Source: Clostridia bacterium
GTDB lineage: Bacteria > Bacillota > Clostridia > Oscillospirales > Acutalibacteraceae
Direction: 5' to 3'
Assembly (NCBI GenBank): GCA_017549285.1
Contig: JAFYVE010000016.1
Span: forward strand, 1-51,714
DNA length: 51,714 nt
In this document: positions 24,531 through 33,756 of the stretch, in pieces
How the letters are laid out: every line of letters starts with the position of its first letter
Numbering within the stretch: position 1 is the stretch's first letter
The notes under the pieces: model-generated
Told to the model about the DNA's origin: nothing
Seen by the model: only the letters and a program-made list of their open reading frames with translations
Databases searched by the model: none
Position numbers and translations under genes: made by a program

Positions 24531-25388
24531 ATGAAAAACTTTTTTAAAAGTACGAAAGCAAAGGTTATAATCTGTGTTCTGTCAGCTCTTCTGGCAGGAG
24601 TTCTGCTTGCTGCAGTTACGGAAGATGCCGTTTCGCCTTTTACGGGTGTTGCAGGAGCTTTTTATGCTCCGTTCCAGAAGGTTGCAACTCTTATAGCAGA
24701 AAAAACAGCTGACCGTAAAGATTCGTTTGCATCTGCATCGTCATATAAAGAGCGGGTTGAAGAGCTTGAAAGCGAAGCGATTGATTACAGAGCACAGCTT
24801 GTTGACTATGAAAGAACAAAGCAGAAACTCGCATCATATGAAGAGTTCCTGAAAGTCAGGGAAGACAATCCTGATTATCAGTTCTGCCCCGCATCTGTTG
24901 TTACAAGAAACACGGCAGATGTATACGATTCATTCACTCTTGATAAGGGCTCTGTTCACGGAATAAGTGTGAATGACCCTGTAATTTACGGCAATAACAT
25001 AGTCGGTCTTGTAAAAGAAGTCGGACTTACAACCTGCGTTGTAAAGACAATTCTTGACCCTACTCTCAATATAAGTGTATATGAAATAAAATCAAGAGAA
25101 AACGGTTATTCAAATACTACTGCGGCTCTGTCTTATGAGGGACAGTGCAGAATATCAGGTCTTTCAAAAGACACAGCCGTTGCGCCCGGAGGTATTGTAT
25201 GTACATCCGGTCTCGGCGGTATATTTCCGAGAGATCTTACTGTAGGCACCGTTGTATCCGTAAAGGGTGAGGAAATTGATGTTTCCGTTTACGGTGTTAT
25301 TGAACCTGCAGTTGATGTTCGTACGGTAAATGATGTCTTTGTCATCACAGCGTTTGCTCAGATGACTGAAGAAGAAATGACGCAGTAA
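24531..25388 (+). CDS. mreC: Rod shape-determining protein MreC
   Basis: 285 residues. An N-terminal membrane segment (about 10-30), a coiled coil (about 65-105, VEELESEAIDYRAQLVDYE) and the beta-domain (about 115-280, VVTRNTADVYDSFTLDKGS) are in the family order. MreC sits outside the membrane and links MreB to the class B PBP and RodA. Ribosome site AGGTGA. The stop codon overlaps the end of repeat-element copy 2. Confidence 0.94.
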   Translation: MKNFFKSTKAKVIICVLSALLAGVLLAAVTEDAVSPFTGVAGAFYAPFQKVATLIAEKTADRKDSFASASSYKERVEELESEAIDYRAQLVDYERTKQKLASYEEFLKVREDNPDYQFCPASVVTRNTADVYDSFTLDKGSVHGISVNDPVIYGNNIVGLVKEVGLTTCVVKTILDPTLNISVYEIKSRENGYSNTTAALSYEGQCRISGLSKDTAVAPGGIVCTSGLGGIFPRDLTVGTVVSVKGEEIDVSVYGVIEPAVDVRTVNDVFVITAFAQMTEEEMTQ

Positions 25389-25529
25389 ACAATAATTTAT
25401 CGAGCTGTTTCAATGAACAATTTACAATTTACAATGTACAATGATTTGCAATAACCGCCTGTATCGCTACAACTGCACGATTGTAAATTGTACATTGTAC
25501 ATTGTTAATTGGTTCCACAAATTCTGATT
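25387..25529 (-). repeat. MITE-like element copy 2, inverted, enclosing palindromic block C
   Basis: It begins AAACAATAATTTATCGAG (25387-25404) and ends ACAAATTCTGATT (25517-25529), the two terminal repeats seen at 8751-9046 but in the opposite order. The interior (25411-25514) is a large palindrome of ACAATTTACAATGTACAATG-type arms related to block B. It lies between mreC and mreD and starts at the mreC stop codon. Confidence 0.75.
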
Positions 25530-25546
25530 CGAAGAGAGGTGGCAAA

Positions 25547-26077
25547 ATGTTCCGTTTTGAGGGATTACCCGTTGTTATAAAAAGAATATTGTTTTTTGCG
25601 GCAATTCTTGTGGTTTCGTTACTGCAGAATACTCAGGGACTTCTGCCAACTGTTTTTGGCGCAAGATTTTTTCCGCTGATTCCTCTGGTTATTGCCATAG
25701 GAATGTGTGAAGGTGAACTGTCAGGTCTGTTTTACGGTATGATTGCAGGCTGTTTCTGGGATGTCTGCAGCACTGCTCCCGACGGTTTTAATGGTCTGTA
25801 TCTTGCTTTTACGGGCTGTGTTGCAGGGCTGCTCGTTCATTTCTTTATGAGAAACAAGCTCCTTGCCCAGTATTGCATATGCGGCGTTGTAACAGGGCTT
25901 CACAGTATTCTTTACTGGTTATTCACAATTTATATTCCGATAGGTGATACCCGTTTTTCGGCACTTTTAGGTTTTTATCTTCCCGGTGCCGTTATAACAA
26001 CAGCATTGTCATTCATTATATATAAAGCAGTAAAATTTGTAAGTGTAAGCCTTGTTGAAAAGGAAACTGCACTCTGA
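25547..26077 (+). CDS. mreD: Rod shape-determining protein MreD
   Basis: 176 residues from the ATG at 25547 behind AGAGAGGTGG; the earlier in-frame start lies in repeat DNA. Five to six membrane segments, with GMCEGELSGLFYGMIAGCFWDVCS in the middle as the conserved MreD region. MreD is an integral membrane partner of MreC in the elongation machinery. The repeat element separates it from mreC by 158 nt, which may uncouple its expression. Confidence 0.88.
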   Translation: MFRFEGLPVVIKRILFFAAILVVSLLQNTQGLLPTVFGARFFPLIPLVIAIGMCEGELSGLFYGMIAGCFWDVCSTAPDGFNGLYLAFTGCVAGLLVHFFMRNKLLAQYCICGVVTGLHSILYWLFTIYIPIGDTRFSALLGFYLPGAVITTALSFIIYKAVKFVSVSLVEKETAL

Positions 26078-26112
26078 TTGCCTGAAAACCATAAGGAAGG
26101 TTGGTGAGAAAT

Positions 26113-28209
26113 ATGAGACGCTCCGTAAGTGATAAAAGAATAAATTACTATCTTATTTTTGTTGTTGTAATCGTTGCAATATACGGTATTGTTCTGGCAA
26201 AAAACGTTGTGTCATCAGACGGTAATGATGCTGATTCAACTGTGAAAAAATATGATGTTATAGTTGAAGCCGCAAGAGGTGAGATTTTTGACCGTAACGG
26301 TGCGAATCTTGTTTCAAACAGACAGGGTAACAGCATTGAATTCAATGCTGCGGTCTTTCCTTCAAAACAGGCAGACAGAAACAGGATTATCGGTGCTCTT
26401 GTTGAGCTCTGTGATTCAAAAAACGAAAAATGGAAGGATAATCTTCCTATAATATATGATGAAAACGGACAACTTGTTTTTGTTGAGGACAGACAGGCAG
26501 ATATAAGCAGTTTGAAAAATAAGAATATGCTGAATCTCAATTCGTATGCAACAGCCGAAAACTGTCTTGATGCGCTTATTGATATGTATAAGCTCGAAGA
26601 TTTTGACAGAGTAACGGCAAGAAAGATTGCTTCCGTTTGTTATGAAATGTGGCGTACCGGATTTTCTGTTTCAATGCCTTATGTTTTTGCCGAAGATGTT
26701 TCGGGTGAAACCATTTCAATCATCAAAGAAAAAAGTGAATTTTTCAGAGGTGTTGAAGCTCAGGTTGATACTTACCGTGAATTCACTGACGGTACAATTG
26801 CTCCTCATATAATCGGTGTTACGGGTATTATCAGTAGTGAGGAATATGACGCAAACAGAAAAAAACTTGAAGAAGAAATCGAAGTCGGAAACTTCACCGA
26901 ATCAGAAATTGAAAATATGCAGCTCAATTCCTATTCACTTTCGGATTATGTAGGAAAATTCGGCATTGAAAGTGCTATGGAAAAGGAACTCAGAGGCAAA
27001 AAAGGTATAAAAACCATAACAGTTGATGATGACGGAAATGTAATGAGTGATTATACTCTTATGCCTTCACAGGGCAATTCCGTTTATCTTACAATTGATT
27101 CGGGCTTGCAGCGTGTTGCTCAGAATTCACTTGAAAAACGAATTCTTGAACTTACGGCAAACTCTGTTTCGGAGCTTGATGCCGCAGGTGCCGTTGTTGT
27201 TATTGATGTTGATACGGGTGAAATCCTTGCGAGTGCTTCATATCCGTCATATAACCTTACGGAATACTTCGATAAATATAACGAGCTTCTCAAAGCAGAC
27301 GGTACTCCTCTTATCAATCGTGTGCTTTACAGTACATACGAGCCCGGTTCAACAATGAAACTATCAACTGCAATTGCAGGTCTTGAAAACGGGGCTGTTG
27401 CTTATGATGATAAGTTCTTCTGTAACAGTATATTCCAGTATTACGATGTCACATTCTCCTGCCTTGATTCCCACGGAAACATAAATGTCACCAAGGCTAT
27501 AGAAGAATCGTGTAATATATTCTTCTATAATATCGGTGACCTTCTCGGTATTGATGTTATGAATGAATACAGCTCGAAGCTCGGTCTCGGACAGAAAACG
27601 GGCGTTGAACTTTCCGAATCAAAGGGTATTCTTGCCGGCAGAGCTTACAGGGAATCCGTAGGTCTTACATGGATGATGGGTGATACCATTCAGGCAGGTA
27701 TCGGTCAGTCTGATAACCTGTTTACAATCATTCAGCTTGGTAACTACTGTGCCACAATTGCAAACGGTGGAACAAGATATGAATGTCATTATGTCAAGAA
27801 TATAATGAATTCCGACCACAGTCAGGTGCTTTATGAACACAAACCTGTTGTTATTGCCGAAACAGGTATTTCTCAGCAGACAATTGATACCGTAAAAGAA
27901 GGTATGCTTGCCGTTACAACAACAGGCTCCTGCCGTACTGCTTTTTCACGCATAACCGAAAAAGTCGGTGCAAAAACAGGTACAACACAGGTCAAGAAAA
28001 TCGTTGACGGAAAAACAGTCAAGGGCAATAACGGTCTTAATATTTCATTCGCTCCCTTTGATGAGCCCGAAATAGCTGTTGCCGTTATTATTGAAAGTGT
28101 TGACAGCGGTACTGCGACTGCTGTTGTTGCCGCTGATATATATGATTATTATTTCTCAACAAAAAATCAGATATCATCATCCCAGCAGACAAATCAGCTG
28201 CTGAGATAA
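26113..28209 (+). CDS. Class B penicillin-binding protein (PBP2/MrdA type)
   Basis: 698 residues from the ATG at 26113 (GTG at 26104 is possible). One N-terminal membrane anchor (about 9-28), a dimerisation domain starting with ARGEIFDRNG, and a transpeptidase domain with the serine in GSTMK (S413, K416), SCN (S466) and KTG (K621). It cross-links peptidoglycan during elongation as partner of RodA and is a beta-lactam target. It follows mreD and precedes the MinD-like gene by 12 nt. No rodA gene is present nearby. Confidence 0.93.
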   Translation: MRRSVSDKRINYYLIFVVVIVAIYGIVLAKNVVSSDGNDADSTVKKYDVIVEAARGEIFDRNGANLVSNRQGNSIEFNAAVFPSKQADRNRIIGALVELCDSKNEKWKDNLPIIYDENGQLVFVEDRQADISSLKNKNMLNLNSYATAENCLDALIDMYKLEDFDRVTARKIASVCYEMWRTGFSVSMPYVFAEDVSGETISIIKEKSEFFRGVEAQVDTYREFTDGTIAPHIIGVTGIISSEEYDANRKKLEEEIEVGNFTESEIENMQLNSYSLSDYVGKFGIESAMEKELRGKKGIKTITVDDDGNVMSDYTLMPSQGNSVYLTIDSGLQRVAQNSLEKRILELTANSVSELDAAGAVVVIDVDTGEILASASYPSYNLTEYFDKYNELLKADGTPLINRVLYSTYEPGSTMKLSTAIAGLENGAVAYDDKFFCNSIFQYYDVTFSCLDSHGNINVTKAIEESCNIFFYNIGDLLGIDVMNEYSSKLGLGQKTGVELSESKGILAGRAYRESVGLTWMMGDTIQAGIGQSDNLFTIIQLGNYCATIANGGTRYECHYVKNIMNSDHSQVLYEHKPVVIAETGISQQTIDTVKEGMLAVTTTGSCRTAFSRITEKVGAKTGTTQVKKIVDGKTVKGNNGLNISFAPFDEPEIAVAVIIESVDSGTATAVVAADIYDYYFSTKNQISSSQQTNQLLR

Positions 28210-28221
28210 GAGGAAAATATT

Positions 28222-28953
28222 ATGGCTGAAAAAATTTTGATAGCGTCGGGAAAAGGCGGGGTAGGAAAGTCTACTGTTACATCTTTTTTCGGCAGAGAAT
28301 TTGCTGTCAGGGGGAGTAAAGTTCTTCTGATTGATGCAGACCCCGGACTCGGTGCGCTCGATATTATGCTCGGTGTACAGGACAGGGTTATGAATACGTG
28401 GCTCGATGTAGTCTGTGAAAACTGTGAAGGTGAAAATGCGCTGGTTGAAGTGGCTTCAGGGCTCTTCCTTCTGCCTTCACCGTCAGTTTATCCCGATGAG
28501 CTGACCGATGAAGATTTCAGAAACGTTGTTTCATATTTTGATAATAAATTTGATATAATCTTTATTGATGCTTCTGCGGGGATTGACAGGAATCTTGAAA
28601 TTACCGCAGGTGCTGCCGACAGAGCTGTGTTTGTGGCAACAGCAGATGAAGTTTCCGTAAGATGTGCCGCTGCAGCAGCACGTGAATCGGAAAACTACGG
28701 CATTGAAAGAAAAGATATGCGTCTTGTTATCAACCGTTTTGAAAAAAAGGCGGCAATAAAGTCAAAACTTCTCAATGTAGACGGTGTTATTGATAAATCG
28801 GGCGTAATGCTTCTGGGAATTATTCCCGAAGATAAAAAGATTCCGTTTATGTCGGTCACGTCTGTTATGCCGAAGAAAAAAAGTCCGTTTATAAAGGCTG
28901 TGGGCAGAATAACGGGCAGAATAAACGGGGAATATATCCCTCTTGAAATATAG
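28222..28953 (+). CDS. MinD/ParA-family ATPase (divergent MinD-like)
   Basis: 243 residues. Deviant Walker A KGGVGKST at about 10-17, LIDADPGLGALDIMLG, and FIIFIDASAG-type Walker B (IIFIDASAG) place it with MinD. The C-terminus (RITGRINGEYIPLEI) does not show an obvious amphipathic membrane-targeting helix such as MinD normally carries. It sits where minD is expected in the clostridial mre-min block, but minC and minE are missing. It may be a MinD that has lost its partners or a re-purposed ATPase for polar positioning. Family is certain, function is not. Confidence 0.8.
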   Translation: MAEKILIASGKGGVGKSTVTSFFGREFAVRGSKVLLIDADPGLGALDIMLGVQDRVMNTWLDVVCENCEGENALVEVASGLFLLPSPSVYPDELTDEDFRNVVSYFDNKFDIIFIDASAGIDRNLEITAGAADRAVFVATADEVSVRCAAAAARESENYGIERKDMRLVINRFEKKAAIKSKLLNVDGVIDKSGVMLLGIIPEDKKIPFMSVTSVMPKKKSPFIKAVGRITGRINGEYIPLEI

Positions 28954-29010
28954 TTTTTGATATATATTATAAAAAAATTGAATATTTTTGATTTTTATTA
29001 ATATAAAATA

Positions 29011-29039
29011 TTGAAAAATGTAAAGTTTTGTGTTATTAT
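29011..29039 (+). promoter_or_regulatory. Promoter of mgsA
   Basis: TTGAAA at 29011-29016 and TATTAT at 29034-29039 with a 17-nt spacer, about 50 nt upstream of the start codon. Confidence 0.7.
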
Positions 29040-29096
29040 TTATTGCGTAAGAATGTGGTAAACTTTATTTTACAGACAGAAAGACGGTGCAGTGAA

Positions 29097-29492
29097 ATGA
29101 ATATAGCTTTGATAGCTCACGACTCAAAAAAAGAACTTATGACTCAGTTCTGTATTGCTTATTGCGGAATTTTGAGTCATCATAACCTGTGTGCAACAGG
29201 CACAACAGGACGACTTGTTTCAGAAGCAACAGGTCTTCAGATTACCCGTTTTTTGAGTGGAGCTCAGGGTGGCGATCAACAGATTGCATCAAGAATCCAG
29301 TGCAACGAAATCGACCTTCTTCTCTTTTTCAGAGACCCTCTCAACGCAAAGCCCCACGAACCCAATGAGGCTAATATTTTAAGACTCTGCGATGTTCACA
29401 ATATCCCTCTTGCAACAAATATTGCTACAGCTGAATGTCTTGTTATGGGACTTCAGAGAGGTGACCTTGACTGGCGTGAACTCGTAAAATAA
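29097..29492 (+). CDS. mgsA: Methylglyoxal synthase
   Basis: 131 residues from the ATG at 29097; the longer frame upstream overlaps the promoter. [10 protein letters not shown] (H8, D9), [20 protein letters not shown] and [14 protein letters not shown] are the family motifs. The enzyme turns dihydroxyacetone phosphate into methylglyoxal and phosphate, a glycolytic bypass under phosphate limitation. It usually ends the mre-min-rodA block in Clostridia; here it has its own promoter. Confidence 0.96.
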   Translation: MNIALIAHDSKKELMTQFCIAYCGILSHHNLCATGTTGRLVSEATGLQITRFLSGAQGGDQQIASRIQCNEIDLLLFFRDPLNAKPHEPNEANILRLCDVHNIPLATNIATAECLVMGLQRGDLDWRELVK

Positions 29493-29511
29493 ATTGAATC
29501 AGTAAAAAAAC

Positions 29512-29532
29512 AAGGCGGCTTTATGTCGCCTT
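29512..29532 (+). terminator. Weak terminator-like hairpin between mgsA and hisS
   Basis: AAGGCG and CGCCTT around a 9-nt loop, followed by ATCTAAG rather than a T-run. It may be a poor terminator or a transcript-end stabiliser. Confidence 0.4.
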
Positions 29533-29558
29533 ATCTAAGTATATAGAGGTAATTTTTT

Positions 29559-30893
29559 ATGGCTTTACTCACAAAAGCTGCAAGAGGTACGGGGGATGTC
29601 CTGCCCTCAGTCAGCTACAAAAACAGATTTATCGAAAGCACTATGCTTGAAATCGGTAACAATTTCGGTTTCAAAGAAATCAGAACTCCCGTTTTTGAGC
29701 ACACAGAGCTTTTTAACCGTTCTGTAGGTGAAACAACCGACGTTGTTCAGAAGGAAATGTACACTTTTGAAGATAACGGCGGTCGTTCAATCACGCTTAA
29801 ACCCGAAGGCACAGCAGGTGCAGTAAGAGCATTCCTTGAGCACGGTCTTTTCAATGAGCCTATGCCTATGAAACTCGCTTACGTCACACCCTGCTACCGT
29901 TATGAAAAGCCTCAGGCAGGCAGACTGCGTGAATTCCACCAGTTCGGTGTTGAATGCTTCGGTGCTGCTGCTCCTGCAGCTGATGCTGAGGTTATAGCTC
30001 TCGGCAAGCACATTTTCGATTTCTTCGGAATTGATGATTTAAGACTTGAAATCAACTCAATCGGCTGTCCCGAATGCAGAAAGAATTATCAGGCAGCACT
30101 TAAAGAATACTTTAATTCAAATCTTGATGACCTTTGCGAAACCTGTAAAGGCAGACTTGACAGAAATCCTATGCGAATTCTCGACTGTAAGAGTCCCGTT
30201 TGCTCAGGTATTGCTGAGAATGCTCCTAAAATTCTCGATTATATATGCGATGACTGTCAGGCTCACTTTGATGCAGTTAAAAAATATCTCGATGCGATGG
30301 GAATTGAATATACTGTCAATCCTACAATCGTAAGAGGTCTTGATTACTATACAAGAACAGTTTTTGAGTTTGTAACAGGCTCAATCGGTGCTCAGAGCAC
30401 AGTCTGCGGCGGCGGAAGATATGACGGTCTTGTTGAACAGCTGGGCGGTCCCGCTGTTCCCGCATGCGGTTTTGCAGTCGGTCTTGAAAGATTTATGATG
30501 CTTCTTGAGGCAAGAGGAATCGAGCTTCCCGCTGAAAACCCCGTTGACCTCTACATCGCTTCAATGAATGATGAAGCAAACATCAAAGCTGCTGAACTCG
30601 CATCTCAGGTCCGTCAGGAAGGCGTTGCATGTCTGTTTGATACAGTCGGCCGTTCACTTAAGGCCCAGATGAAGTTTGCAAACAAGATGGGCGTTCTTTA
30701 TACGGCAGTTCTCGGTACTGACGAAATCGCAAACGGTGTTGTAAACGTAAAATGTATGGCAGACGGAACTGAAGTTCCCGTTGCTCTCGAAGATTTCGCA
30801 GTCAACTTTATAAATATGTCAATCAACAAGGCAGTTGATGATTTCAATGTCGGTGATGTTGATGTATCATCAGTTTTAGGAGGATTATTATAA
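29559..30893 (+). CDS. hisS: Histidyl-tRNA synthetase
   Basis: 444 residues. Class II motif 1 around EIRTPVFEHTELF, motif 2 CYRYEKPQAGRLREFHQFG, the HisA-specific blocks GLDYYTRTVFEF and GGGRYDGL, and motif 3 PACGFAVGLERFM. A C-terminal anticodon-binding domain follows. It has a CxxC pair region (CPECRK, CETCKG, CDDCQ) between motifs 2 and the HisA block, as in many Clostridia. The stop shares its last base with the aspS start, so the two are co-translated. I see no T-box leader. Confidence 0.97.
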   Translation: MALLTKAARGTGDVLPSVSYKNRFIESTMLEIGNNFGFKEIRTPVFEHTELFNRSVGETTDVVQKEMYTFEDNGGRSITLKPEGTAGAVRAFLEHGLFNEPMPMKLAYVTPCYRYEKPQAGRLREFHQFGVECFGAAAPAADAEVIALGKHIFDFFGIDDLRLEINSIGCPECRKNYQAALKEYFNSNLDDLCETCKGRLDRNPMRILDCKSPVCSGIAENAPKILDYICDDCQAHFDAVKKYLDAMGIEYTVNPTIVRGLDYYTRTVFEFVTGSIGAQSTVCGGGRYDGLVEQLGGPAVPACGFAVGLERFMMLLEARGIELPAENPVDLYIASMNDEANIKAAELASQVRQEGVACLFDTVGRSLKAQMKFANKMGVLYTAVLGTDEIANGVVNVKCMADGTEVPVALEDFAVNFINMSINKAVDDFNVGDVDVSSVLGGLL

Positions 30894-32674
30894 TGGATTT
30901 TTTACAGGGTCTTAAAAGAACAGACTACTGCGGTGATTTAAGACTTGCCGATGCGGGTAAAAAGGTTACCCTTTGCGGTTGGGTACAGCGTCAGAGAGAC
31001 CTCGGCGCACTTATCTTCATCGATTTAAGAGACAGAACAGGTATTGTTCAGCTTGCATTTGACGAAAACACAGATAAAGCTGTTTTTGAAAAAGCCGCAT
31101 CTGCAAAGAGTGAATATGTTCTTGCAGTTGTAGGTACAGTAAGGGAAAGAAGTGCTAAAAATACAGAAATTCCCACAGGTGAAATCGAAATCGATGTAGA
31201 GGAACTCCGTCTTCTTGCAAAGAGTGAAACACCTCCTTTCGAAATTATCGAAAATTGTCCCACATCAGAAATTCACAGACTCAAATACAGATATCTCGAC
31301 CTGAGAAGACCTGACCTTCAGAAGAATATCCTTCTCCGTAACAAGGTCACAAAAATCACAAGAGACTATTTCTTTGATAACGGCTTTATTGAAATTGAAA
31401 CTCCTATGCTTATGAAGTCAACTCCCGAAGGTGCAAGAGACTTCCTTGTTCCCTCAAGACTTCACAACGGCAGTTTTTATGCTCTTCCTCAGTCACCTCA
31501 GATTTACAAACAGCTTTCAATGGTTGCAGGTTTTGACAGATACATCCAGATTGCAAGATGTTTCCGTGACGAAGATTTAAGAGCTGACAGACAGCCCGAA
31601 TTCACACAGATTGACCTTGAAATGTCATTTGTTGACGTTGACGATGTTCTTGAAATGATTGAAAAGTACATCCACAAGGTTTTCAAGGAAGCAATCAATG
31701 TTGATATCCCCGAAAAGCTCCCCAGACTCACATACAATGAGGCTATGGACAGATACGGCTCAGACAAGCCCGACACACGTTTTGAAATGGAACTTTTCGA
31801 CCTTTCAGAAGAAGTCAAAAACAGCGAATTTGTTGTATTTAAGTCAGCACTTGAAGCCGGCGGTACAGTAAGAGCCATCAATGCAAAGAATGCAGTAAGC
31901 AAACTTACAAGAAAAGAAATCGATAAACTTACAGAAACTGCAAAGGGCTTCGGTGCAAAGGGTCTTGCATGGATAAGAATGACAGATGACGGTATTGCAT
32001 CATCATTCGCAAAGTTCATGACAGAAGACGAAATGACAGCAATTCTCAACAAGGCAGGCGCTGAAAAGGGCGACGTAGTTCTTGTTGTTGCAGACAGAAA
32101 GAAGTCACTTGTTCTTTCAGTTCTCGGTGCTCTCAGATGTGAAGTTGCAAAGAAGCTTGATATCATCAAGCCCGGCTACAACTTCCTCTGGATTACAGAA
32201 TTCCCGTTCTTCGATTGGGATGAAGATGCTCAGCAGTATGTTGCAATGCATCATCCGTTCACTTCACCCATGGACGAATGCCTCCCATATCTCGAAACAG
32301 ACAAAGCCGCTGTTAAAGCAAAGGCATATGACCTTGTTCTTAACGGTATTGAGCTTTCATCAGGTTCAATCCGTATCACAAATCCCGAACTTCAGGACAG
32401 AATGTTCAGCCTTCTCGGTCTTTCACCCGAAGAAGCAAACGAAAAATTCGGATTCCTTCTCGGTGCATTCAAGTACGGTGCTCCTCCTCACGGCGGTATG
32501 GGTATCGGTCTTGACAGACTTGTTATGCAGATGGTCGGTGCAGAGTCACTCCGTGATGTTATCGCATTCCCCAAGCTCAAGGATGCAACAGAGCCTATGA
32601 CAGAGTGTCCCTCTCCCGTTGATAAGGAACAGCTTGACGTTCTCGGAATTGAACTCAAAAAGGCAGAAGAATAA
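30893..32674 (+). CDS. aspS: Aspartyl-tRNA synthetase (probably discriminating or Asp/Asn type undetermined)
   Basis: 593 residues, bacterial type. N-terminal OB-fold anticodon domain (1-110, VTLCGWVQRQRDLG), class II core with FIEIETPMLMKSTPEGARDFLVPS, motif 2 RCFRDEDLRADRQPEFTQID, the bacterial GAD insertion domain (about 290-420), and motif 3 GIGLDRLVMQMVGA. It charges tRNA-Asp; whether it also charges tRNA-Asn depends on the presence of GatCAB and AsnRS, not visible here. Directly overlaps hisS by one base. Confidence 0.97.
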   Translation: MDFLQGLKRTDYCGDLRLADAGKKVTLCGWVQRQRDLGALIFIDLRDRTGIVQLAFDENTDKAVFEKAASAKSEYVLAVVGTVRERSAKNTEIPTGEIEIDVEELRLLAKSETPPFEIIENCPTSEIHRLKYRYLDLRRPDLQKNILLRNKVTKITRDYFFDNGFIEIETPMLMKSTPEGARDFLVPSRLHNGSFYALPQSPQIYKQLSMVAGFDRYIQIARCFRDEDLRADRQPEFTQIDLEMSFVDVDDVLEMIEKYIHKVFKEAINVDIPEKLPRLTYNEAMDRYGSDKPDTRFEMELFDLSEEVKNSEFVVFKSALEAGGTVRAINAKNAVSKLTRKEIDKLTETAKGFGAKGLAWIRMTDDGIASSFAKFMTEDEMTAILNKAGAEKGDVVLVVADRKKSLVLSVLGALRCEVAKKLDIIKPGYNFLWITEFPFFDWDEDAQQYVAMHHPFTSPMDECLPYLETDKAAVKAKAYDLVLNGIELSSGSIRITNPELQDRMFSLLGLSPEEANEKFGFLLGAFKYGAPPHGGMGIGLDRLVMQMVGAESLRDVIAFPKLKDATEPMTECPSPVDKEQLDVLGIELKKAEE

Positions 32675-32687
32675 GAAATTTACAGCA

Positions 32688-32712
32688 TAGGGGCGCCCTA
32701 TCGGGCGTCCGT
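32688..32712. repeat. GC-rich palindromic repeat, GGACGCCCG type (copy 3 of 3)
   Basis: AGGGGCGCCCTATCGGGCGT, the reverse orientation of copies 1 and 2, located right after aspS. Confidence 0.75.
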
Positions 32713-32752
32713 GTAAATACATTACATTATATATATTGAAAGGACGATTCTT

Positions 32753-33670
32753 ATGACAACCACTAAAAAACTCCTTGCAATCGTTATGTCTCTTATTATG
32801 GTATTCGGAATGTTCACAATCAGCATTTCTGCTGACGAAGCTGTGACAGACGGTTACTATGAAGAAGGTGAATATTCAATTCACTACACAGTTGTACCCG
32901 CAGAAGGTGAATCAAAGGGCAGAATTATGTTCATCCACGGTTTCCTTTACTCAGGCACAACATGGAACGGTATGGCTGAAATTATGAGTGCAGAAGGTTA
33001 TGACTGCTATCTTATCGACCTTCCCAACTTCGGTTACAGCACAAGAGAAAATGCAGAAACAGCACTTATTGAAAGAGAAGTTCTTGTAACAAACTTTATG
33101 AAGACTGTAGCTCCTATGGACGAATGGATTGTTGCAGGTCACTCAATGGGTGGCGGCGTTGCTATGAACATCGCTTGTGACTATCCCGAAATCGAAGCTC
33201 TTCTTCTCTATTGCCCCTGCGAAATCGTTACAAACGGCAACTCAATGCTTACTTCACTTGCTACAAACAGCTTTGTAAGCGGCATGATGGACACAATATT
33301 CAAGATGTTCCTCGGTAATGACCTTATCGTTAAGGCTGCTGTTTATATGACAACAGGCGATATGGAATATGCTAAGAATTACGATGCATCACTTCTTGCA
33401 GATCCTCTTATGATTCCCGGCACAGGTGCAGGTATGCTCTTTGCAAGTGCTAACGCAAGAAATACAGATTATGAGGCAGTTGCAGCACTTGAAATGCCCG
33501 TATTCCTTGTATGGGCAGACGGTGATAATGTTCTTTCAGCTGAGAACTGTGAAAATATCAGCAACGCTCTTGCAGGTAAGGAAACAGCAACAGTTGAAGG
33601 CAGTCATATCGTTATTGAAACAGACCCCGCAACACTTTCAACACTTACTCTTGAATTTCTTGCAAAATAA
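32753..33670 (+). CDS. Exported alpha/beta hydrolase
   Basis: 305 residues with a signal peptide (about 1-27, cut near SISADEA). The alpha/beta-hydrolase fold is clear: oxyanion IHGFLYSG, nucleophile elbow GHSMGGG (Ser near 129), acid in WADGDNV and His in GSHIVIE near the end. Substrate is unknown; relatives include lipases, esterases and peptidases. Ribosome site AAAGGAC. It stands alone between aspS and rplM. Confidence 0.85.
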   Translation: MTTTKKLLAIVMSLIMVFGMFTISISADEAVTDGYYEEGEYSIHYTVVPAEGESKGRIMFIHGFLYSGTTWNGMAEIMSAEGYDCYLIDLPNFGYSTRENAETALIEREVLVTNFMKTVAPMDEWIVAGHSMGGGVAMNIACDYPEIEALLLYCPCEIVTNGNSMLTSLATNSFVSGMMDTIFKMFLGNDLIVKAAVYMTTGDMEYAKNYDASLLADPLMIPGTGAGMLFASANARNTDYEAVAALEMPVFLVWADGDNVLSAENCENISNALAGKETATVEGSHIVIETDPATLSTLTLEFLAK

Positions 33671-33756
33671 TAAGTGAGTAAACACTTTAAAAAAGCGAGA
33701 AAAACGGAGAAAAACGGAGCATTTGAAATCTCCTTTAAAAAATTGCAAAAAAAGTG

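Noticed and set aside
29493-29558. T-box or other amino-acid riboswitch before hisS
   Set aside because: The gap is only 66 nt and shows neither the T-box sequence nor a specifier loop; only a weak hairpin is present.
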